From Nitrospira sp. (GTDB lineage: Bacteria; Nitrospirota; Nitrospiria; Nitrospirales; Nitrospiraceae): a stretch of 64,000 nt of DNA. Shown piece by piece: positions 1 through 9,351 of the stretch. The notes beneath the pieces are model-generated. The model saw only the letters and a list, made by a program, of their open reading frames with translations. It ran no database searches and was not told the DNA's origin. Numbering within the stretch: position 1 is the first letter of the stretch; every line of letters begins with the position of its first letter. The position numbers were made by a program, and so were the translations under genes. The DNA lies in the NCBI GenBank assembly GCA_029194535.1, contig JARFXR010000001.1:2302721-2366720 (forward strand), given 5' to 3'.

Positions 1-86
1 TTCCGTACGTCGCGACGATACAGCAAAAGGTTCAGCGCATTGTAGACCGCCCCGGAAGGCTGGTCAATCAAAGGCTGTCCTATTGA
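1..86 (+). CDS. 3' end of an unidentified protein, cut by the window edge
   Basis: The third forward frame is open from the first bases and ends at a TGA at 84-86. It encodes about 27 residues ending in LVNQRLSY. Codon choice looks like that of the neighbouring genes, but the fragment is too short to identify. It may equally be non-coding. The sigma-factor gene begins 67 bases downstream on the same strand. Confidence 0.3.
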   Translation, partial: PYVATIQQKVQRIVDRPGRLVNQRLSY

Positions 87-152
87 GGGGCCAAGGCAAA
101 TATGCTACAGCAAAGACCTCCCGAGCCGGTACAGACGGCAGACTGAACTTAG

Positions 153-740
153 GTGGCCATGGACACGACTCACGACCGTGAGGATTCGGAAAGTGACCTC
201 CTTGGTGCCGTGGCAGCCGGCGAACAAGCCGCCTTTGAACGTCTCTACCATCTGTATGAGAAGCGCCTGTATCAGTACGTGCACAGCCTCGTCAACGACC
301 AGACGGTCGCCGAGGACGTGGTCGGGGAAACCATGATCGCCATCTGGCGGGGTGCCGGAACCTTTTCCGGTACGTCACGCCTATCCACCTGGATTTTCGG
401 CATCGCGCGCCATAAGTCGCTGGACGCCCTGCGACGTACGGGACGCTGGCAGCGCGAAGTCGATCTCGACGAGGTCGCCGAGATCCCGAACACCTGCGAG
501 AGCCCGCTGGAGGGGATCCACCGAAAACAAGTCGAGTCCTTGACGAAGCGGGCGCTGGCCACCCTGTCGCGTGAGCATCAGGAAGTCTTGCGCCTCGTCT
601 TCTACGAGGAACTGCCCTACGACGAGATCGCGACGATGTTGGGCATCCCGTCCAACACCGTCAAGACCCGAGTCTTCTACGCCAAGCAGCATCTCAAACG
701 AGCGCTGGATCGGCTGAACCAGAAGGCACCCATCGTATGA
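153..740 (+). CDS. RNA polymerase ECF-type sigma factor
   Basis: This is a sigma-70 family extracytoplasmic-function sigma factor of 195 residues, the usual size. Region 2 spans roughly residues 28-95, with the core-binding and -10 recognition helices around WRGAGTFSG and LSTWIFGIARH. Region 4 spans about 130-185, with the helix-turn-helix LPYDEIATMLGIPSNTVKTR. The GTG at 153 and the ATG at 159 are both possible starts. Its stop overlaps the start of the next gene, a zinc-finger anti-sigma factor, by four bases (ATGA), so the two are translationally coupled. The pair precedes a caspase-like protease gene, which may belong to its regulon. The target promoters are not known. Confidence 0.93.
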   Translation: MAMDTTHDREDSESDLLGAVAAGEQAAFERLYHLYEKRLYQYVHSLVNDQTVAEDVVGETMIAIWRGAGTFSGTSRLSTWIFGIARHKSLDALRRTGRWQREVDLDEVAEIPNTCESPLEGIHRKQVESLTKRALATLSREHQEVLRLVFYEELPYDEIATMLGIPSNTVKTRVFYAKQHLKRALDRLNQKAPIV

Positions 741-1414
741 ACGGGCGTACGAACGAGCCAGAGCGCATACCGGCCGGGGTCCATCCGGAAGCGACCCTGC
801 TCCCCTGGTACGCCAACGAGACGTTGGGAGAAGAAGACCGCCGTCTGGTCGCCCGACATTTAGAATCCTGCTTCGATTGCCGGAGAGAACTGAGCGAATG
901 GACGGACCTGCGGCGAAATATTCACGAGGCGTATGCGTCCCAGCCGGAACCGAGTCCGTCCCTGGCCAAGACCGTGCTGACCAAAGTGGCGTTGGACACA
1001 GGCCACTCCGCCCGCGAGGCCGGTCGCGGCGGGAGCGGCCTCGCGTCCCTCGATCGCTGGTTCCGCTCGCTCTTCGACGTTCCGTGGGTTCCTTCCCTGG
1101 CGACGGCGCTGCTTGCCGTGCAGTTTGGCTTGCTGCTCTGGGTGACGATGCCGCCGGAACGCGAGCCGGTGAGCACCAGATCGATCGACAGCCCCGCCGC
1201 GCGGTTTACCGTTCGGTTCCACGACCACGCGACCGAGGCGCAAATCCGCGAGGCAGTCGAACGAGTCCACGGGCGCATCGTCGACGGTCCCACAACCGGA
1301 GGCTCGTATCTGCTCGAGGTCAAGGCGGTGGATCCTGCAATGTCCCGTCGGATCCTGGACATGTTGCGGGCGCAAGATCGCGTCGTCTCGCGCGCCGAGG
1401 CCGTGGTTCCGTGA
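737..1414 (+). CDS. Transmembrane zinc-finger anti-sigma factor with extracytoplasmic domain
   Basis: The N-terminus carries a ZAS-type motif with His41, Cys45 and Cys48 (H-x3-C-x2-C), typical of anti-sigma factors that bind ECF sigma factors. One membrane segment lies at about residues 119-137 (LATALLAVQFGLLLWVTM). The remaining 88 residues should lie outside the cytoplasm. That part has a compact alternating pattern (FTVRFHDHATEAQIREAV, then VDGPTTGGSYLLEV) reminiscent of the small alpha/beta propeptide-like domains of subtilases (I9 type). This resemblance is by eye only. The gene is coupled to the sigma gene and precedes the caspase-like gene by about 120 bases. Confidence 0.85.
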   Translation: MNGRTNEPERIPAGVHPEATLLPWYANETLGEEDRRLVARHLESCFDCRRELSEWTDLRRNIHEAYASQPEPSPSLAKTVLTKVALDTGHSAREAGRGGSGLASLDRWFRSLFDVPWVPSLATALLAVQFGLLLWVTMPPEREPVSTRSIDSPAARFTVRFHDHATEAQIREAVERVHGRIVDGPTTGGSYLLEVKAVDPAMSRRILDMLRAQDRVVSRAEAVVP

Positions 1415-1535
1415 ACCCTTCACGCATGGCGACGACGAATGACCAGAGGGGTCGCGACATGGCGCGAAGAAAAGGCATCCGTGCACCGGCCCTGTTCAAA
1501 GTCCCATAACCGAAAAGAGGCTCAAAGGTGATCTC

Positions 1536-3791
1536 ATGAAGGCTCGCTCCCGCTCCAGCGTCTTGTTGACCGCGCTCCTCCTGATCTTGGCGGGCGCGCT
1601 TCACGATCAAGCCGCAGGCCAGACCACGGGAGGCACGGACGTCGGCACGAAGCGAGCGCTGCTGATCGGCATCAACAAGTACCGGGCCGTGCCCAAACTG
1701 CAAGGTTCATTGAACGATATCGAGACGATGAGACAGATTCTCATCACCCGATGGGGCTTCTCGGAACAGCACATCCGCCTGCTCACCGACGAGCAAGCCA
1801 CGCGCGCGGGAATCTTGGCGGCGCTCAATCAGTTCGTAGGCGAGACCGTGGCGCAAGACATGGTGTACATCCATTATTCCGGACACGGCTCGCAGGTGGC
1901 GGATCTCAACGGCGATGAGCCGGAGGACCATCTCGACGAAACACTCGTCCCACAGGATGGGCGAAGCGGCACGATTCCCGACATTACGGATGACGAGCTG
2001 GAGGCCATTTTCAAACGTCTGCCGACCAGCCGCGCCTTCATCGTCCTCGACTCCTGCCATTCAGGCACGGCGACCCGCTCGCTCGACATCCGAACCCGTT
2101 CCATCCCTCAAGACACCAGACTCGACCTCTACCGGCCGACTCCCGGATCGGAGGTCAGGACGAGGGGCGGGGTTCAGACGCTGCCCGCTCGCTACGTGCT
2201 CATGACCGGCGCCGCTTCGCATCAGGAGGCGTTGGACGGTCCGGTGGAGGGACGGTATCACGGCTTCTTTTCTTATGCGCTCTCACGGAGTCTTCGTTCC
2301 TCGCCCTCCACCGCGTCGCCACGGGAGGTCTTTCGCGGGGTTGAAACAGAGCTCAAGCGCATCCAACTGCATTTCGGCCGCGCCTCGATGCCCGAACCCC
2401 AACTCGAAGCTCCGCCGGATCTGCTGGAAACTCCGCTGTTGGGCTCTTCCGGCGCGCCGGGAACCTCAACCGCCGGCGGCTCGAATCCGCGTTTGGCCTG
2501 GATCGAGGTCAAGTCGGGCGAAGCCGGGTCGATGACGTTAGTCAACGGCCTGTTGCTCGGCGCCGTGCCCGGATCGACCTGGGCCGTCTACCCGCCGGGG
2601 GACACCGCATTCGTCCCAGGGCACGCCGTCGCGATCGCGACGGTCACTCAACTGGCAGGTCAAGACGCCAAGGCTAAATATCAACCGGCCGACAAGAAGA
2701 TTCCCGATCATGCGCGCGCCGTGGCGTTTCTCCCTGCTCCGACGGGCGACAAGATTCCCATTCACATCCTCGAGGTGGCCGACGGCAAGCGCAGGCACAT
2801 CGAGGATGTCCTGGTGAGGTACATTCCCCATGTCGCGATCGTGGGACCGGATCAGTCGCCCCGTTATTTGGTCCAGGCCCAGGACAACGAGATGAAGCTC
2901 TTCGCAGCTGACGGGTTGCAATTGGTCGGTTCATTCGCCGGTGACGCCGACAACTGGGGCGCGGGTGTGGCCATGGTCGTGTCGCGCTCCGCCACCGCCT
3001 CGGAACTACTCACGCTGGACAATCCCTCATCGCAATTGCGAATCGACGTCCGGGTCGCCAATGCGCCGCCGCCGGCAAAGCCCTCCGTCGGTACGCGCGG
3101 CATCGCCGTCGTCGCGGCCAATACACAGCCGGCCAAATATCGCATTCGGAAATCCGGCAAACCCCGCACCTCTGAGAACAGTCTTCAACTCGAGATCAAA
3201 GTCAGCGCGGATTCGTACCTGACGGTTGTGGACGTGGACGCGGAGGGTGGCGTCAATCTCCTGTTCCCAAACGATTACTCAAAATCGGGTTTCTATCCCG
3301 AAGGACGCGTGCGGGCCGGCGAAATGATCATGATTCCCGACTCGTTGCAGAACGGCAACAAGGCCGGGTTCTATTGGGACTATGTTCCGCCCAAGGGAAC
3401 GGATACGGTCCGTGTCTTCAGCAGCACGGATCTCGACACGGCCCAGCTGCTTCGCCAGCGCATCAGGAACATCCAAGCCGGCGCGGCCGTCAAGGGCGCT
3501 CCGACCGTCGGCACCCGCGCAGTCTCCGCTGAGATCGGCGGCATCAGAGACAGTCTGACGACGAGAGCGGCGCGCGGCATCATTCCCGTCTTTGACCCGA
3601 CGCCTCACGTACCGGGGCAGGCTGCCGGAGAACCGCAACCGGAGCCGGTCCCGACAGTACCGGCCGTCGCGCATCCTGAGTTGCCCGCGTCGGCGGATGC
3701 TGCGGTCATGTCGGATCCGGAGCCGGCCGCCCCTGCCGGTCCGCCTCCGGACTGGGCCGCGACCTCCATCACGATCAAGGTCGAAGGGTGA
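1536..3791 (+). CDS. Exported caspase-family (C14/metacaspase-like) protease with DUF4384-like region
   Basis: A signal peptide covers about residues 1-28 (LLTALLLILAGALHDQAAG). The caspase p20-like domain spans about 38-290. Its catalytic dyad is visible: His117 in YSGHGS and Cys174 in LDSCHSG, with the acidic-pocket sequence DLNGDEPEDHLDE between them. The middle is less recognisable. At about 545-640 a DUF4384-like segment appears (SYLTVVDVDAEGGVNLLFPN). The C-terminus (about 690-745) is rich in Pro and Ala and probably disordered. Bacterial metacaspase-like proteins generally cleave after Arg or Lys, but the substrate here is unknown. Its position behind a sigma/anti-sigma pair suggests envelope-stress control. 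At 751 residues it is full length. Confidence 0.9.
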   Translation: MKARSRSSVLLTALLLILAGALHDQAAGQTTGGTDVGTKRALLIGINKYRAVPKLQGSLNDIETMRQILITRWGFSEQHIRLLTDEQATRAGILAALNQFVGETVAQDMVYIHYSGHGSQVADLNGDEPEDHLDETLVPQDGRSGTIPDITDDELEAIFKRLPTSRAFIVLDSCHSGTATRSLDIRTRSIPQDTRLDLYRPTPGSEVRTRGGVQTLPARYVLMTGAASHQEALDGPVEGRYHGFFSYALSRSLRSSPSTASPREVFRGVETELKRIQLHFGRASMPEPQLEAPPDLLETPLLGSSGAPGTSTAGGSNPRLAWIEVKSGEAGSMTLVNGLLLGAVPGSTWAVYPPGDTAFVPGHAVAIATVTQLAGQDAKAKYQPADKKIPDHARAVAFLPAPTGDKIPIHILEVADGKRRHIEDVLVRYIPHVAIVGPDQSPRYLVQAQDNEMKLFAADGLQLVGSFAGDADNWGAGVAMVVSRSATASELLTLDNPSSQLRIDVRVANAPPPAKPSVGTRGIAVVAANTQPAKYRIRKSGKPRTSENSLQLEIKVSADSYLTVVDVDAEGGVNLLFPNDYSKSGFYPEGRVRAGEMIMIPDSLQNGNKAGFYWDYVPPKGTDTVRVFSSTDLDTAQLLRQRIRNIQAGAAVKGAPTVGTRAVSAEIGGIRDSLTTRAARGIIPVFDPTPHVPGQAAGEPQPEPVPTVPAVAHPELPASADAAVMSDPEPAAPAGPPPDWAATSITIKVEG

Positions 3792-3804
3792 CTCGACGAG
3801 GACA

Positions 3805-3834
3805 TTGACAGGGGCGCTGGAAAGTCCCTACACT
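3805..3834 (+). promoter_or_regulatory. Candidate sigma-70 promoter
   Basis: A perfect -35 (TTGACA, 3805-3810) is followed after 18 bases by TACACT (3829-3834), which matches four of six -10 positions. Initiation would fall near 3841, just upstream of the GAGGA ribosome site and the ATG at 3859. Confidence 0.5.
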
Positions 3835-3858
3835 GCGCCCCACTCTTGAGGACGTTCC

Positions 3859-4146
3859 ATGCCCCTGACTCGCGAATCTCAGCGGCGTCTCCTCACGGTT
3901 TTGACCTTCGGCTTCCTGTGCCTCTGCGTCTTGATGCAGGTTTTGGGCAGCACCCTGACGCTCTGGGCCTGTGAATTCGAGTCGGACCTTTCCAAGAGTT
4001 TGCTCTTTGAGGGACTCTCGCTTCCCGTCTGCTATCTTGATCTATACCCTCCGGCCATCATCGGCCTGGCGGTCGAACGTCTGCAGAAGTTTTGTCAGAC
4101 CGGCGACGATCGCACCCTCTTGCGTCCTCCGAATCCGGACGTCTAG
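3859..4146 (+). CDS. Small hypothetical membrane protein
   Basis: The product is 95 residues with one clear hydrophobic segment at about residues 11-37 (LLTVLTFGFLCLCVLMQVLG). A second weakly hydrophobic stretch lies near 60-75, and the tail is polar. A good ribosome site (GAGGA) sits seven bases before the ATG, and a candidate promoter lies just upstream. No family was recognised. The hydrophobic pattern and the ribosome site argue that it is real. Confidence 0.6.
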   Translation: MPLTRESQRRLLTVLTFGFLCLCVLMQVLGSTLTLWACEFESDLSKSLLFEGLSLPVCYLDLYPPAIIGLAVERLQKFCQTGDDRTLLRPPNPDV

Positions 4147-4257
4147 TACGTCCGCTTCCTCGTGACCCCTCGCCGCTGTCGACATGGTACCGATGACGTC
4201 GCGACGGTGAGGCCATGGGCATCAATCCCATATGACCCAAGTGGGAAGGAGATTGCG

Positions 4258-4485
4258 ATGTCGGAAATCCACGTTGCGTTCTGTTGTGAGGTCTGTCGGA
4301 AGGTGAAGGACGAGCACTGGGTCGGGTCCACCGGTCACGAATGGTGCACGATCACCGAGTACGCCAAGCGACATCTCGTCCATGCGGAAGATATTCTATT
4401 GTCCCGCACCTATTGTCCTGACTGCACGACCTCCTACGATCGGTTGATGCTCTACGGCCGGGGGACCATCGCTCCGTCGGCATGA
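4258..4485 (+). CDS. Small cysteine-rich, possibly zinc-binding hypothetical protein
   Basis: The product is 75 residues. The start at 4258 follows a strong AAGGAG site; an upstream in-frame start at 4162 lacks one. Cysteines occur at 9, 10, 13, 30, 53 and 56. The pairs CEVC (10-13) and CPDC (53-56) could form a zinc ribbon. There is no membrane segment. No named family was recognised. The gene lies between a small membrane protein and a convergent ion permease. Confidence 0.6.
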   Translation: MSEIHVAFCCEVCRKVKDEHWVGSTGHEWCTITEYAKRHLVHAEDILLSRTYCPDCTTSYDRLMLYGRGTIAPSA

Positions 4486-4538
4486 CTGAGCGGGAGTGGA
4501 CGAACGAACGATGAGTTCGTCGTTCGGGATAGGATCCG

Positions 4539-5876
4539 TCACAGGAAGAGCCACCACAGGTAGATCGAACAGAGCAGCATCGATCCGATGGTGACCGGCA
4601 TGCCGATCCTGGCGAATTGCCAAAAGGAGATTCCGTACCCGGCTTTCCGAGCCACGTCCACGATGATGACATTGGCGCTTGCGCCGATGATCGTGGCGTT
4701 TCCACCCAGGCACGCGCCGAGCGCCAGCGCCCACCATAACGGCACAATATCCGGTTGGTGAACCAGGGCCGCATGATCGACCAGCGAAGGATGATGGGAT
4801 CTGGCCAAGTCCACGATCAGCGGATTCATCGCCGCGACGTACGGAATGTTATCGACCACGGAAGAGAGCGCCGCTGAACCCCAGAGGATCGCCATGGTGG
4901 TCGCCGTCAAATTGTCGCTGGTATAGGCGACCAACAGACCTGCGGCAGACCGGATGATCCCGACCTTCACCAGCCCGCCGACCAGAACGAACAATCCGAT
5001 GAAAAAAAAGATGGTCTTCCATTCCACATCGGTCAGATAAGACAGCTCTTCCGAAGCCCCGCTCGAACCGCGTCTGTGCCCAAGCAACATGAAGAGACTG
5101 GCACCCAGTAAAGCAATGGTGGCCGGCTCCAGACGCAGCCACTCATGCATGCAAAACGTCAGATTGACAGCGGTCAACAGCCAGACTGACCGGCGGAGCA
5201 TGATGCGGTCCTGCACCGCGTCGTCGATCCGAAGTTTCAGCACCGCGGCTCTGAGATGAGGATCGACGCTCATGGACCGCCCGGCGAACAACCACAGCGC
5301 GCCGAGAAAGACCGCCATGATGATGACGACGATCGGGCCCAAGCGGACGAGAAAATCCAGATATCCGAGTTCCGCCTTGCTGGCGATCATCATGTTCGGC
5401 GGATCGCCCACCAGCGTGCCGGTACCGCCGATGTTCGAGGCCATGGCTTCGACGATCAGAAACGCCACGGGGTTGAGTTCGAGCCGTTTCGTGATCGATA
5501 GGGTGACCGGCGCCATCAGAAGCACGGTCGTCACATTGTCCAATGTGGCGGACAGCACGGCCGTGACGACGGCCAGCAGGAGGAGCATCCGGAAGGGCTT
5601 CGCATCGGACTGCTGAGCGGTCCAGATGGCTATCACCTCGAACAGTCCCGTTTCACGGACGATGTTCACGATGACCATCATGCCGATCAGAAGAAAAATC
5701 ACGCTATAGTCAACACCGAACTCGTGCGAGTGGAAGGCTTCCTCCTGTGTGACCACGCCCAGCGCGATCATCAGCGCGGCACCGAAGAGGGCAATGATGG
5801 TCTTATGAACACGCTCCGTGATGATGAGGAGGTACGTCAGGCCGAAGATGAGGAGGGCAATGGAGACGTCGGACAT
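4539..5876 (-). CDS. ArsB/NhaD/SLC13-type ion permease
   Basis: This is a polytopic inner-membrane protein of about 445 residues with 10-12 hydrophobic segments in two homologous halves. The superfamily's paired motifs are visible: DNVTTVLLMAPVT and GGTGTLVGDPPNMM in the first half, DNIPYVAAMNPLI and GGNATIIGASANVI in the second. These hairpins form the substrate site in ion-transporter superfamily proteins such as ArsB, NhaD and SLC13. Sequence alone does not separate an anion permease from a sodium/proton antiporter. No arsenic genes are nearby. The ATG at 5876 was chosen; an in-frame GTG lies at 5885. It is divergent from glgB. Confidence 0.88.
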   Translation of the reverse strand: MSDVSIALLIFGLTYLLIITERVHKTIIALFGAALMIALGVVTQEEAFHSHEFGVDYSVIFLLIGMMVIVNIVRETGLFEVIAIWTAQQSDAKPFRMLLLLAVVTAVLSATLDNVTTVLLMAPVTLSITKRLELNPVAFLIVEAMASNIGGTGTLVGDPPNMMIASKAELGYLDFLVRLGPIVVIIMAVFLGALWLFAGRSMSVDPHLRAAVLKLRIDDAVQDRIMLRRSVWLLTAVNLTFCMHEWLRLEPATIALLGASLFMLLGHRRGSSGASEELSYLTDVEWKTIFFFIGLFVLVGGLVKVGIIRSAAGLLVAYTSDNLTATTMAILWGSAALSSVVDNIPYVAAMNPLIVDLARSHHPSLVDHAALVHQPDIVPLWWALALGACLGGNATIIGASANVIIVDVARKAGYGISFWQFARIGMPVTIGSMLLCSIYLWWLFL

Positions 5877-5982
5877 TTTGCTCACAACCGGTTCACCACG
5901 AATCTGGACTCATCAGCTTTTCCTCTTTCCTATCGAGGCTCGATCCACGTACCATAGCGGATGAAAATGAGGTCTGTCGATC

Positions 5983-8190
5983 ATGTCGCAATTTTCTCTT
6001 GAACATATTGAACAGTTGGTGCAGGGAAAGCTTTGGGACCCCCACGTGCTGCTTGGCGCGCACGCCTCGGGCGACGGCTCCGGCGCGGTCGTCATTCGCG
6101 GCTTCGACCCTGAAGCCGAGAGTGTTTCGGTGCTCCTGGAGGGAGCCGAACCGATCTCGATGCGGCGCGTCCACGAAAGCGGGCTGTTCGAATGCCTCGT
6201 CCCCGGCCCATTGTCGAACAGGCCGTATCGATTGCGTGTCCTCGATCGCCACGGACGAGTCTCCGACCGATACGATGCCTATGCCTTTGCGCCGTTGCTC
6301 ACGGATTACCAGTTGCACTTATTCTCAGAAGGAACATTTTACCGGGCCTATGAAACGATGGGGGCGCATCTGCGCGAGGTCCGCGGAGTCTCCGGTGTCC
6401 ACTTTGTCGTGTGGGCTCCCAACGCAGCCCGCGTCAGCGTCGTCGGCGATTTCAATCAATGGGACGGCCGACGCCATCCGATGGCCAACCGCGGCTCGAC
6501 CGGATTGTGGGAACTCTTCATTCCCGACCTGGGATTCGGAACCCTCTACAAGTATGAAATCCGTCCGCGCGGGCAAGACACGATTCTGCTCAAGGCCGAT
6601 CCCTATGCCTTCGCCTCGGAACTCCGGCCCAAGACCGCTTCCGTCGTGACGGATACCGCAACCTACGCGTGGAACGATCAGTCGTGGATGGACGCGCGGG
6701 TGAACTGGGATCCGCTCGGTGCACCCCTCTCCGTTTATGAAGTCCATCTCGGCTCGTGGATGAGAATTCTCGAAGAGGACAACCGATGGCTCAGCTATCG
6801 TGAACTGGCGGACCGGCTGATTCCCTATGCAAAAGAGATGGGATTTACCCATTTGGAATTGTTGCCGCTCACCGAACATCCGTTCGACGGCTCGTGGGGA
6901 TACCAGGCCACCGGCTATTTCGCAGCGACGAGCCGTTACGGATCGGCCGAAGACTTCATGGCCTTCGTCGACCGGGCGCACCAGAACGGCATCGGCATCC
7001 TGATGGATTGGGCTCCGGCGCACTTTCCCGACGATGCGCACGGGCTCTCCCAGTTCGACGGCACCCATCTGTACGACCACGCCGATCCCCGCCTCGGCTA
7101 CCATCCGGACTGGCACAGCCGCATCTTCAACTACGGCCGAGTCGAAGTGCGCAACTTCCTGATGAACAGCGCCCTATTTTGGATGGATCGGTATCATATC
7201 GACGGATTGCGCGTGGACGCGGTCGCGTCCATGCTGTATCTCGACTATGGGAGGAAGCCCGGAGAGTGGATTCCGAACCAGTTCGGCGGCCATGAAAATC
7301 TCGACGCCGTGCTGTTCTTAAAGGACCTGAACGTGCTCGTCCATCGAGACTTTCCAGGCGCCATCATGGTGGCGGAGGAATCGACATCGTGGGCCGGGGT
7401 TTCCCGTCCGACCTACACCGGCGGCCTCGGGTTCACCTTCAAATGGAACATGGGCTGGATGCACGACACCCTCGACTATTTCCACCATGAGCCCGTGCAC
7501 CGCTTGTACCATCAGAGTCAACTCACGTTCGGCTTGCTGTACGCCTTCAGCGAGAACTTTCTCCTGCCGCTCTCGCACGATGAGGTCGTCCACGGCAAGG
7601 GGGCGCTGCTCGACAAGATGCCGGGAGACGACTGGCAACGATTCGCCAATCTGCGGGCCATGTACGGATTCATGTACGCCCATCCAGGCAAGAAAATGCT
7701 CTTCATGGGAGGAGAGTTCGGCCAGTGGAGGGAGTGGAACCACGATCGCAGCCTGGACTGGCATCTGCGCGAGTTCGCTCCCCACGCAGGGCTCCAGCGG
7801 CTCGTCAGAGACTTAAACCGGCTGTACAGGGAGCAGCCGCCGCTGCACGAAATCGATCACGACTGGGCGGGGTTTCAGTGGATCGACTTTCATGACGCCA
7901 CCCATTCCGTCGTGGCCTTTCTCCGAAAGGCCAAAGATTCAGAAGTGCAATTGCTCTGCGTCTGCAACTTCACTCCGGTTCCCCGCCATGCGTACCGCAT
8001 CGGCGTCCCCAGAACCGGTTATTACCGAGAGTTGCTCAATACCGACTCCTCGGTTTACGGTGGCAGCGATCTTGGTAACGCTGGTGGATTGCGCTCGCAG
8101 GAGATCCCGAGCCATGGCTTCCCGGCTTCGCTGAGTCTTATCTTGCCTCCGCTCTCGGTCTTGTACCTACGCCGGCATTCAGACTGCTAG
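5983..8190 (+). CDS. glgB: 1,4-alpha-glucan branching enzyme
   Basis: GlgB transfers segments of alpha-1,4-glucan to 6-positions and makes the branches of glycogen. At 735 residues it has the usual length. An N-terminal domain and a CBM48 (residues about 125-215, GVHFVVWAPNAARVSVVGDF) precede the GH13 barrel. The catalytic residues are visible: nucleophile Asp412 in LRVDAVAS, acid/base Glu465 in VAEEST and Asp533 in LSHDEVVHGKG. The C-terminal all-beta domain ends LPPLSVLYLR. No other glycogen genes flank it, so it is not in a glycogen operon in this window. Confidence 0.97.
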   Translation: MSQFSLEHIEQLVQGKLWDPHVLLGAHASGDGSGAVVIRGFDPEAESVSVLLEGAEPISMRRVHESGLFECLVPGPLSNRPYRLRVLDRHGRVSDRYDAYAFAPLLTDYQLHLFSEGTFYRAYETMGAHLREVRGVSGVHFVVWAPNAARVSVVGDFNQWDGRRHPMANRGSTGLWELFIPDLGFGTLYKYEIRPRGQDTILLKADPYAFASELRPKTASVVTDTATYAWNDQSWMDARVNWDPLGAPLSVYEVHLGSWMRILEEDNRWLSYRELADRLIPYAKEMGFTHLELLPLTEHPFDGSWGYQATGYFAATSRYGSAEDFMAFVDRAHQNGIGILMDWAPAHFPDDAHGLSQFDGTHLYDHADPRLGYHPDWHSRIFNYGRVEVRNFLMNSALFWMDRYHIDGLRVDAVASMLYLDYGRKPGEWIPNQFGGHENLDAVLFLKDLNVLVHRDFPGAIMVAEESTSWAGVSRPTYTGGLGFTFKWNMGWMHDTLDYFHHEPVHRLYHQSQLTFGLLYAFSENFLLPLSHDEVVHGKGALLDKMPGDDWQRFANLRAMYGFMYAHPGKKMLFMGGEFGQWREWNHDRSLDWHLREFAPHAGLQRLVRDLNRLYREQPPLHEIDHDWAGFQWIDFHDATHSVVAFLRKAKDSEVQLLCVCNFTPVPRHAYRIGVPRTGYYRELLNTDSSVYGGSDLGNAGGLRSQEIPSHGFPASLSLILPPLSVLYLRRHSDC

Positions 8191-8195
8191 CGGCC

Positions 8196-8741
8196 TCACT
8201 TCCGCGGAACGGGCTGCACGTCCAATACCGTCACGTCGAACACGAGCACTTTCCCCGCGAGCGGATGATTGAAATCCAGCGTAACCGTGTCATCGGTCAT
8301 CGCGGTTACGCGTGGAAAGAGCGACTCCCCGTCCGGCCCTTTCGCCTCGAGCTGAGCGCCGACTTTCCTAGCTGCCTCCGGAATGAGACTCTTCTTGACC
8401 TCTTGGACGGCTTTCGGATCGACGTCTCCATATCCATCAGCCGGTTGCACGACAATTCGCGCGCTGTCGCCCTTGGCATGCCCTTCGAGCGATTGCTCCA
8501 GCCCTGGAACGATTTCATGTGCTCCTTGACGATACACCATCGGAGCCTTTCCCACGTTCGACTCCAAGACGGTCTGATCTTCCAATCGCAATGTGTATTC
8601 GAGGGAGACCTGAGTGCCGGCTTTGATGACGACCGGCCTCCGGCTTTGTTCGGCGGCCGATGCGAAGGAGGCGGTGGCCAGTAAAGCCACGAGCGCGACG
8701 GCGGAGCCGGAGGCCCGGGCCATCCGGTGATACGAAAACAT
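8196..8741 (-). CDS. Exported SlyD-like FKBP-type peptidyl-prolyl isomerase
   Basis: The start at 8741 follows a GGAGG site, and the first 30 residues form a signal peptide (VALVALLATASFASAA). The mature part has the FKBP core interrupted by an IF/flap insertion as in SlyD: GTQVSLEYTLRLEDQTV and IVPGLEQSLEGHAKGD, then PADGYGDVDP, then the insertion, then DFNHPLAGKVLVFDVTVLDV. It lacks SlyD's metal-binding His-rich tail. It should catalyse prolyl isomerisation and act as a chaperone in the periplasm. At 181 residues it is complete. It ends five bases from convergent glgB. Confidence 0.92.
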   Translation of the reverse strand: MFSYHRMARASGSAVALVALLATASFASAAEQSRRPVVIKAGTQVSLEYTLRLEDQTVLESNVGKAPMVYRQGAHEIVPGLEQSLEGHAKGDSARIVVQPADGYGDVDPKAVQEVKKSLIPEAARKVGAQLEAKGPDGESLFPRVTAMTDDTVTLDFNHPLAGKVLVFDVTVLDVQPVPRK

Positions 8742-8787
8742 CACAATTTCCTCCCTGTTCGTAGGAGCGGCACGGTCGGCGGGCCGG

Positions 8788-9351
8788 TTACCAGAACCGG
8801 ACAGGGCCGCAGTCGAGATGCACGAAGCCGGCTCTCGGATAGAATCCCACGCCTCCATACTGCAGTGTCATTGCGGCTTGGCGAATCGCGCGGAGCGGAG
8901 TGCCGGGGATGTAGAAATCCAGTGCTTGCCCTTCGATGTGATAACTGTGTCGTACTGCGCGTCGGCTCCGTTTGACCAACAGAGCATTGTATTCCGGCGA
9001 CCGATATCCGGAGATGACGTGGATTTCGCCGTTTCCACCCAAGGCCTTCTGTACAAGGTTCACATGTTCGAGCAGGCGGATATCCATCGCAGCGACCTCG
9101 CCGGTATGGTGACACCGGAGCACATGATTGACCTCGTCCAGCGCGGCCAGGTCGTACTCGCCCGCCTCGTTTCGGTACCGGACATGCAGCCGCTCGTCGG
9201 TATGGACGTTGTAAAAATCCAGTTCGCCTTCCGGCAATGTCCTGGCCTGTGCCGTCGAAGGACAGAGGAACCGTCCGCCGACGGCAAGCAGTCCGACAAG
9301 AGAGGTCTTTAGCAAGGCTCGGCGCGTCCAGAGCCAGTCCTGGTACGACAC
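8788..9351 (-). CDS. Tat-exported YcbK-like (DUF882) LAS-type peptidase
   Basis: The GTG start at 9351 is preceded by GGAG at a good distance. The protein then begins with a twin-arginine-like signal (TRRALLKTSLVGLLAVGG). The mature part has the YcbK/peptidase M15-like zinc-site pattern: His138 and Asp145 in SYHIEGQALDF, and His178 in VHLDCG. The spacing matches LAS peptidases that act on peptidoglycan cross-bridges. The activity of the YcbK group is not well established, so the substrate is inferred. It lies about 45 bases upstream of the FKBP gene on the same strand. At 187 residues it matches YcbK in length. Confidence 0.85.
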   Translation of the reverse strand: MSYQDWLWTRRALLKTSLVGLLAVGGRFLCPSTAQARTLPEGELDFYNVHTDERLHVRYRNEAGEYDLAALDEVNHVLRCHHTGEVAAMDIRLLEHVNLVQKALGGNGEIHVISGYRSPEYNALLVKRSRRAVRHSYHIEGQALDFYIPGTPLRAIRQAAMTLQYGGVGFYPRAGFVHLDCGPVRFW

